The notes below the pieces were generated by a model, which was given only the letters and a program-made list of their open reading frames with translations, was not told where the DNA came from and made no database searches. A DNA stretch of 16,155 nt from Planctomycetota bacterium (GTDB taxonomy: Bacteria; Planctomycetota; PUPC01; DSUN01), in NCBI GenBank assembly GCA_016872875.1, contig VGYW01000175.1, forward strand, positions 1 through 16,155, in the 5' to 3' direction. Position 1 is the first letter of the stretch; each line of letters begins with the position of its first letter. A program made the position numbers and the translations under genes. Below, piece after piece: positions 12,616 to 16,155 of the stretch.

Positions 12616-15600
12616 TCAGGATTCCGTCAGCGCCGCCTGAATCGCCTCCAGCTCCGCCGGAGTGATGCCCCACAGCTCCGCCGCCGCCCGGTCAATCTGC
12701 GCCTGGGTTTCCACGACCCCGTTGCGTTCCCGGCGGCCGGCGGCGCCATGACACCGCTGCGACAGCCGCGAGAGCGCTCTATGGGCAGGATTGCGATCGT
12801 CGTAGGGCGCGATCGCCAAATGGGCAAGCAAGTGAGTCATCATGCCTGTGGCTATTGTGAACGACGCGATGGCAAGGCGCGCCGGCGCGGAGTTCAGAAG
12901 CGCACAGAGATAGTGGGCCTCCCCTTTACGCGCCAGAGGTACGTACATCACGTGATGGTCCGGGATGACCGGCTTGGGGCCGCTGGATGGCAGTACGGCG
13001 GCTGCGATCTCGTCGCCCATATCCCCCCAGACCACTTTCCAGGAGGACATGATCTCCGGGTTGGTATTGCCGAGTACGTAGAAGGGCTGCCCCGCCCTGA
13101 GTTTCCTGTAGCCACTGCGCTCCTCGAGGGCCGTTTTGAAGGGCAAGAGGTACGCATAGGCGTTGGGGAACCTGGTTCTCATGACAGTAGGGTCCAGAGG
13201 GCGCCAACCGGTCTGCCGGCTGTGAGGGAACAGGATATGGGCGGCAGGCTGCGCGTGCCAGCGTACAACGTCGCGACCGCGAAGCAGCGGGTACACGAGG
13301 TCCGCCTCGACGGCGACCCGCGTGCTCTCCACAGCTTTCTTCCCTACCCCCGAGAGGTTCTCGATCAGGAGGCGGCCCGATGGCGTTGACCCGAGGGCGC
13401 GAACCCAGTAGACACCGTTCAGCCATGTTGCGCATCCGGCACGCGCCGCGTAGCTGCCTTCCCCGATCGCCTTGCGCACACCCGAGGACGTGCAGTGTGG
13501 CAGCGTGAGCCATGGTGAATGCCGTCTCTTAGGATCAATCGGCACAGCGTCGAGCACCGTGCGATAGGTCTGGGCCAGCACGTCCTCCAGGGAGTCCGCC
13601 GGCCTCAGCCGCGACGGACCATGCCACATGACGTATGGCACGGGATAGCGCACCATGCTCGGTTCGTACCTGCACACGATCAGTGCGGTTCTGTTGTGGG
13701 CCAGCTCGAACACCTGCATAGCGCTGAGGTCCGCGACTCGCTCTGGGACAATGAACCTTTGTTGGGAGAGCCTGAACTTGCGAAACACCTCTCCGCTGGG
13801 CGTCTTGAAGAGCGTCTGTGTGATCAGGAATCCAAGTTTGCCAGTGTGCTGGAGGTAGTGGTCAACGCAAGCATACAGGAACAGCGCTGAGAGGTCGCGG
13901 TTCTCCATCCCTAAGCCGAATCCCTCGCTTTCGTCGGCCGTGGCATGGAGGTTGTACCGCCTCCAGACGGGCCTCCCCGCCTCCCTGTAGGCCTCGGGCA
14001 GATGCCGCCAGTTGACCCAGGGGGGATTGCCGACGACGAAGTCCACGCGCCCCACAAAGAGGGGTGCGAAGGCATTCTTGATGATGCGCGCCCAGATTCC
14101 GTTCTGATCCTCTGCGTCCAACAGGCGTAGCTGCTCGTAGAGCTCCGCGTGCAGCGGGCCCTCGGCGACAGGCAGGCCCTCCTCCTGGCATCGGAGGAGG
14201 AAATCGCTACGCGGGTACTTGTTGCGGATGCAGAACTCTAGGGTGTCGGCGTACCGGGCAACTCGCTGGCGGTCTCTGGCAATCTCGCCCGGGATGATAA
14301 ACTCGCCTGCTGCGGTGCGGAGCCTCCGTGCGCCTTTGGCCGCGAAAAGCTCCCCGTGTTCGGCAGGGGTCATGACGGAATCGCAGAGGTAGACTGGGAT
14401 GTCGAGGCGGGGAGCGAAGCGCAAGAAGTCACGAACGGCAAGGAGGTAATTCGTCCTAGCGGCCATGACCGCCAAGGGGTTGAGGTCGAAGCCGACAACA
14501 TTGCTCTGGATCTTCGCAATGAGCTCCCTCTCGCCAAAGCCGCACTCGTGCGCATGTTCCTCGAACCACGCTTTGACCCTGTTGATCGCCGTGACAAGAA
14601 ACGTCCCTGACCCACAAGCGGGGTCGAGGACGCGTTTGTTGGGGTCCCCGTCGTAGCCGACCTCGTTCAGCACGTGTTCCGCCAGCCAGTCGGGGGTGTA
14701 GTATTCGCCTAGGGCGCGGCGGACCGTTCTCGGCAACAGGTGGTGATAGAGCTTCTTGAGGAGGTCACGACTCTCGGGCGGGTCCACGCTCAAGGTGGCG
14801 GGGTCGTAGTCGTCGAGGGCGCGCGCGATCGAGCGGACGGCGTCAGCAACTTCGTCAGTCCACGCGGCGAGATACCAAGAGAACAGGTCACCTTCAAGGA
14901 AGTTGGTGATCCCAAGCTGTGTCCAGATGCCGCCCTGTTCGAGCTGGGCCATGTCGCGCCGCAGTTGTGCATTGGTCGCTGCCCCAACGCACTTCCTCAG
15001 CACCGAGGTGCCGAGAGGCGAGAAGGAGCCGGCGATCTCGGCGGCCAGTAACTTCATGAGGATCGCGTAGTATGAGTGAACGGCGAAGAGGAGAGGCGCC
15101 GGCTCGCCACCTGCGAGATGATAGTGTGAGGCGAGTTTCGCCACTTTGGGGTTCTTGCCCTCAATGTCGTAACCGCACACCTCGCCGAAGAGCAGCCTCC
15201 ACTGGTTGAAGAACATCTTGGCCTTGCGGCTGCGGGTCTGGGTGATGGCCCGGTAGAGCGCGGCAATCGCGGCGGCCGGCACAGAGCTGTCGGCCCCGAA
15301 ATCCTCGGCCAGGCGCTCGGGGGTGAACGAGTGGCCCTGCGCGCCAAGAGACACGAGCGCGCGGAGGACGTGCTCGACCGTGTGGCGGGTGACGGGCTTG
15401 GGGTCCTCGACCTCCCACTTGCCGCTGCGGTATCGCACGAAGAGGATGGTGTCGCCGTCGCAGCCCACGCCGAGCAGGCGTTCGGGGCGGTAGCCCTCGT
15501 CGCGCTCGAAGTCCTCGATCCGCTGCTTGATCTCCGCAACGGCCTTTGCGGTGCCCGGCGCCGCCGCGTCTTCCGTGATCCTTTGCGGGCCTTTGGGGTG

Positions 15601-15840
15601 CTTATACTCCAAGAGCACGCCCTGGTACTTTGAATCGAGGCGCCCGCCCCCAATGGAGTACTCGTGGCGGCCCTTGACCTGAAGCCCTGCCTGACCGATG
15701 AACTGGTCGATCAGCTTGTTGCACTCGTGGCGGATGTCCTCTTCCGAGCCTGCGGCCCTGGCCGCGGCGAGCATGGCCTCGGCCATCGTCCTAGCGTGGC
15801 CCGAGATAAGCCGTTCCAGGTCCGCTACCGACAGTCGCAT
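12616..15840 (-). CDS. Type IIG-like restriction-modification protein (Eco57I-type adenine methyltransferase)
   Basis: A 1074-residue single-chain protein. The N-terminal part has a plausible PD-(D/E)xK nuclease core: Arg-Leu-Asp69, then Leu-Leu-Glu78-Tyr-Lys80, then His-Pro. A helical linker leads to a class I SAM-dependent N6-adenine methyltransferase: Gly-Glu-Tyr-Tyr-Thr-Pro (378-383, motif X), Asp406-Pro-Ala-Cys-Gly-Ser-Gly-Thr-Phe (motif I, SAM binding), Phe-Asp-Leu-Asn-Pro (451-455) and Asn605-Pro-Pro-Trp608 (motif IV, catalytic). The C-terminal 350 residues look like a target-recognition domain of the Type IIG/TaqI-like sort. Such enzymes methylate one or both strands of an asymmetric site and cut at a distance. 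No separate S, R or helicase gene is nearby, so it probably works alone. Start ATG has GGGAG just upstream. Recognition site unknown; a methylase-only or BREX PglX-like role is less likely but possible. Confidence 0.85.
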   Translation of the reverse strand: MRLSVADLERLISGHARTMAEAMLAAARAAGSEEDIRHECNKLIDQFIGQAGLQVKGRHEYSIGGGRLDSKYQGVLLEYKHPKGPQRITEDAAAPGTAKAVAEIKQRIEDFERDEGYRPERLLGVGCDGDTILFVRYRSGKWEVEDPKPVTRHTVEHVLRALVSLGAQGHSFTPERLAEDFGADSSVPAAAIAALYRAITQTRSRKAKMFFNQWRLLFGEVCGYDIEGKNPKVAKLASHYHLAGGEPAPLLFAVHSYYAILMKLLAAEIAGSFSPLGTSVLRKCVGAATNAQLRRDMAQLEQGGIWTQLGITNFLEGDLFSWYLAAWTDEVADAVRSIARALDDYDPATLSVDPPESRDLLKKLYHHLLPRTVRRALGEYYTPDWLAEHVLNEVGYDGDPNKRVLDPACGSGTFLVTAINRVKAWFEEHAHECGFGERELIAKIQSNVVGFDLNPLAVMAARTNYLLAVRDFLRFAPRLDIPVYLCDSVMTPAEHGELFAAKGARRLRTAAGEFIIPGEIARDRQRVARYADTLEFCIRNKYPRSDFLLRCQEEGLPVAEGPLHAELYEQLRLLDAEDQNGIWARIIKNAFAPLFVGRVDFVVGNPPWVNWRHLPEAYREAGRPVWRRYNLHATADESEGFGLGMENRDLSALFLYACVDHYLQHTGKLGFLITQTLFKTPSGEVFRKFRLSQQRFIVPERVADLSAMQVFELAHNRTALIVCRYEPSMVRYPVPYVMWHGPSRLRPADSLEDVLAQTYRTVLDAVPIDPKRRHSPWLTLPHCTSSGVRKAIGEGSYAARAGCATWLNGVYWVRALGSTPSGRLLIENLSGVGKKAVESTRVAVEADLVYPLLRGRDVVRWHAQPAAHILFPHSRQTGWRPLDPTVMRTRFPNAYAYLLPFKTALEERSGYRKLRAGQPFYVLGNTNPEIMSSWKVVWGDMGDEIAAAVLPSSGPKPVIPDHHVMYVPLARKGEAHYLCALLNSAPARLAIASFTIATGMMTHLLAHLAIAPYDDRNPAHRALSRLSQRCHGAAGRRERNGVVETQAQIDRAAAELWGITPAELEAIQAALTES

Positions 15841-15888
15841 GCGATGCTCCCGCGGAAAGTCCGCTGGCCCAGCCTGCTCTCAACGCGA

Positions 15889-15917
15889 AGCATACCAGAT
15901 GGCCGCCAGCTATTCAA
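15889..15917 (-). promoter_or_regulatory. Predicted sigma70-type promoter for the Type IIG-like gene
   Basis: On the minus strand: TTGAAT (15912-15917), 17-bp spacer, TATGCT (15889-15894). It lies 48 bp before the start codon. Confidence 0.5.
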
Positions 15918-15991
15918 GGGGAGCCGCGCCTTCGAGTATGGCCCCCAATCCTGGTGATTCCGGTCGGAGCCCCTACGGGGCGTACTATATC

Positions 15992-16014
15992 AGCCCAGGG
16001 CAACGCCCTGGGCT
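15992..16014. repeat. Perfect 10-bp hairpin
   Basis: AGCCCAGGGC (15992-16001), loop AAC, GCCCTGGGCT (16005-16014). A smaller hairpin GCCCC-TAC-GGGGC lies just before it. Both belong to the repeat-rich stretch upstream of the Type IIG-like gene. On the + strand a short TTT follows, so terminator activity is possible but weak. Confidence 0.75.
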
Positions 16015-16023
16015 TTGCCCACA

Positions 16024-16155
16024 TCTCGGGGCCTTGTAGCCCGCCGACGCGGGCGACCCAGCCGTAGCCCAGGGCGACCGAAGGGAGCCCTGGGATCGCG
16101 CGTGCCCCCCATCCAAGCCCCCGAAGGGGGCGTTTCACGCCCATTGAATCGCCCC
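16024..16155. repeat. Palindromic intergenic repeat, right copy (inverted relative to left)
   Basis: Matches the reverse complement of 4322-4454 along its length with scattered differences; for example 16115-16154 differs from its partner at about two positions. It includes the 35-base core (16060-16094), identical to 4255-4289. It runs off the right edge. No gene is seen from 15841 to 16155. Confidence 0.85.

Noticed and set aside
12086..12673. Repetitive open frames on both strands through the tandem repeat (up to 195 codons)
   Set aside because: The repeat unit lacks stops in several frames, so the products are repeats of the same short peptide. No ribosome site or family supports them.

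Overview
This GC-rich window most resembles a Planctomycetota (or related PVC-group) genome, probably from a metagenome. The pointers are family-level: a DUF6785-type membrane protein, a GH172 (DUF2961) hydrolase, an exported PQQ-like propeller with a Trp-Trp-Arg-Gly start, many small toxin-antitoxin remnants, and long palindromic intergenic repeats. I ran no database search, so the assignment is inference.

Layout. 1-3423: a 5'-truncated DUF6785 polytopic membrane protein and an aldo/keto reductase on +, meeting a convergent CorA-like metal transporter on -. 3505-4485: about 1 kb with no convincing gene, holding hairpins and a composite inverted repeat that recurs inverted at the right edge. 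4486-7209: a patch of small toxin-antitoxin genes and relics. It holds an orphan antitoxin, a DUF4145-like gene, a 5' scrap of a GH172 gene, a hicB-hicA pair whose toxin has a nonsense codon, a RelE-like toxin with an internal deletion next to an intact antitoxin, and an antitoxin paralogue lacking 31 central codons. 7242-8819: a three-part protein, HNH nuclease + Mrr-like nuclease + ThuA/glutamine-amidotransferase-like C-terminus. 8864-9952: intact GH172 enzyme. 9998-10647: a trinucleotide inverted repeat, a third antitoxin relic, a small companion gene and a C-terminal gene scrap. 10686-11993: exported PQQ-like beta-propeller. 12003-12589: seven tandem units of 77-89 bp. 12616-15840 (-): a 1074-residue Type IIG-like restriction-methylation protein. 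15960-16155: hairpins plus the inverted copy of the palindromic repeat.

Reading. The window mixes ordinary catabolic genes (GH172, aldo/keto reductase, propeller, membrane protein) with an accessory patch of restriction-like genes and decaying toxin-antitoxin modules. In every pair where a toxin can be recognised, the toxin is broken and the antitoxin or its toxin-contact end survives. The GH172 5' end exists twice in the same orientation, exactly 3120 bp apart, bracketing hicBA, the RelE relic and the HNH-Mrr gene, so this segment has either inserted into or replaced part of a GH172 locus. The most novel-looking object is the HNH-Mrr-ThuA-like fusion.
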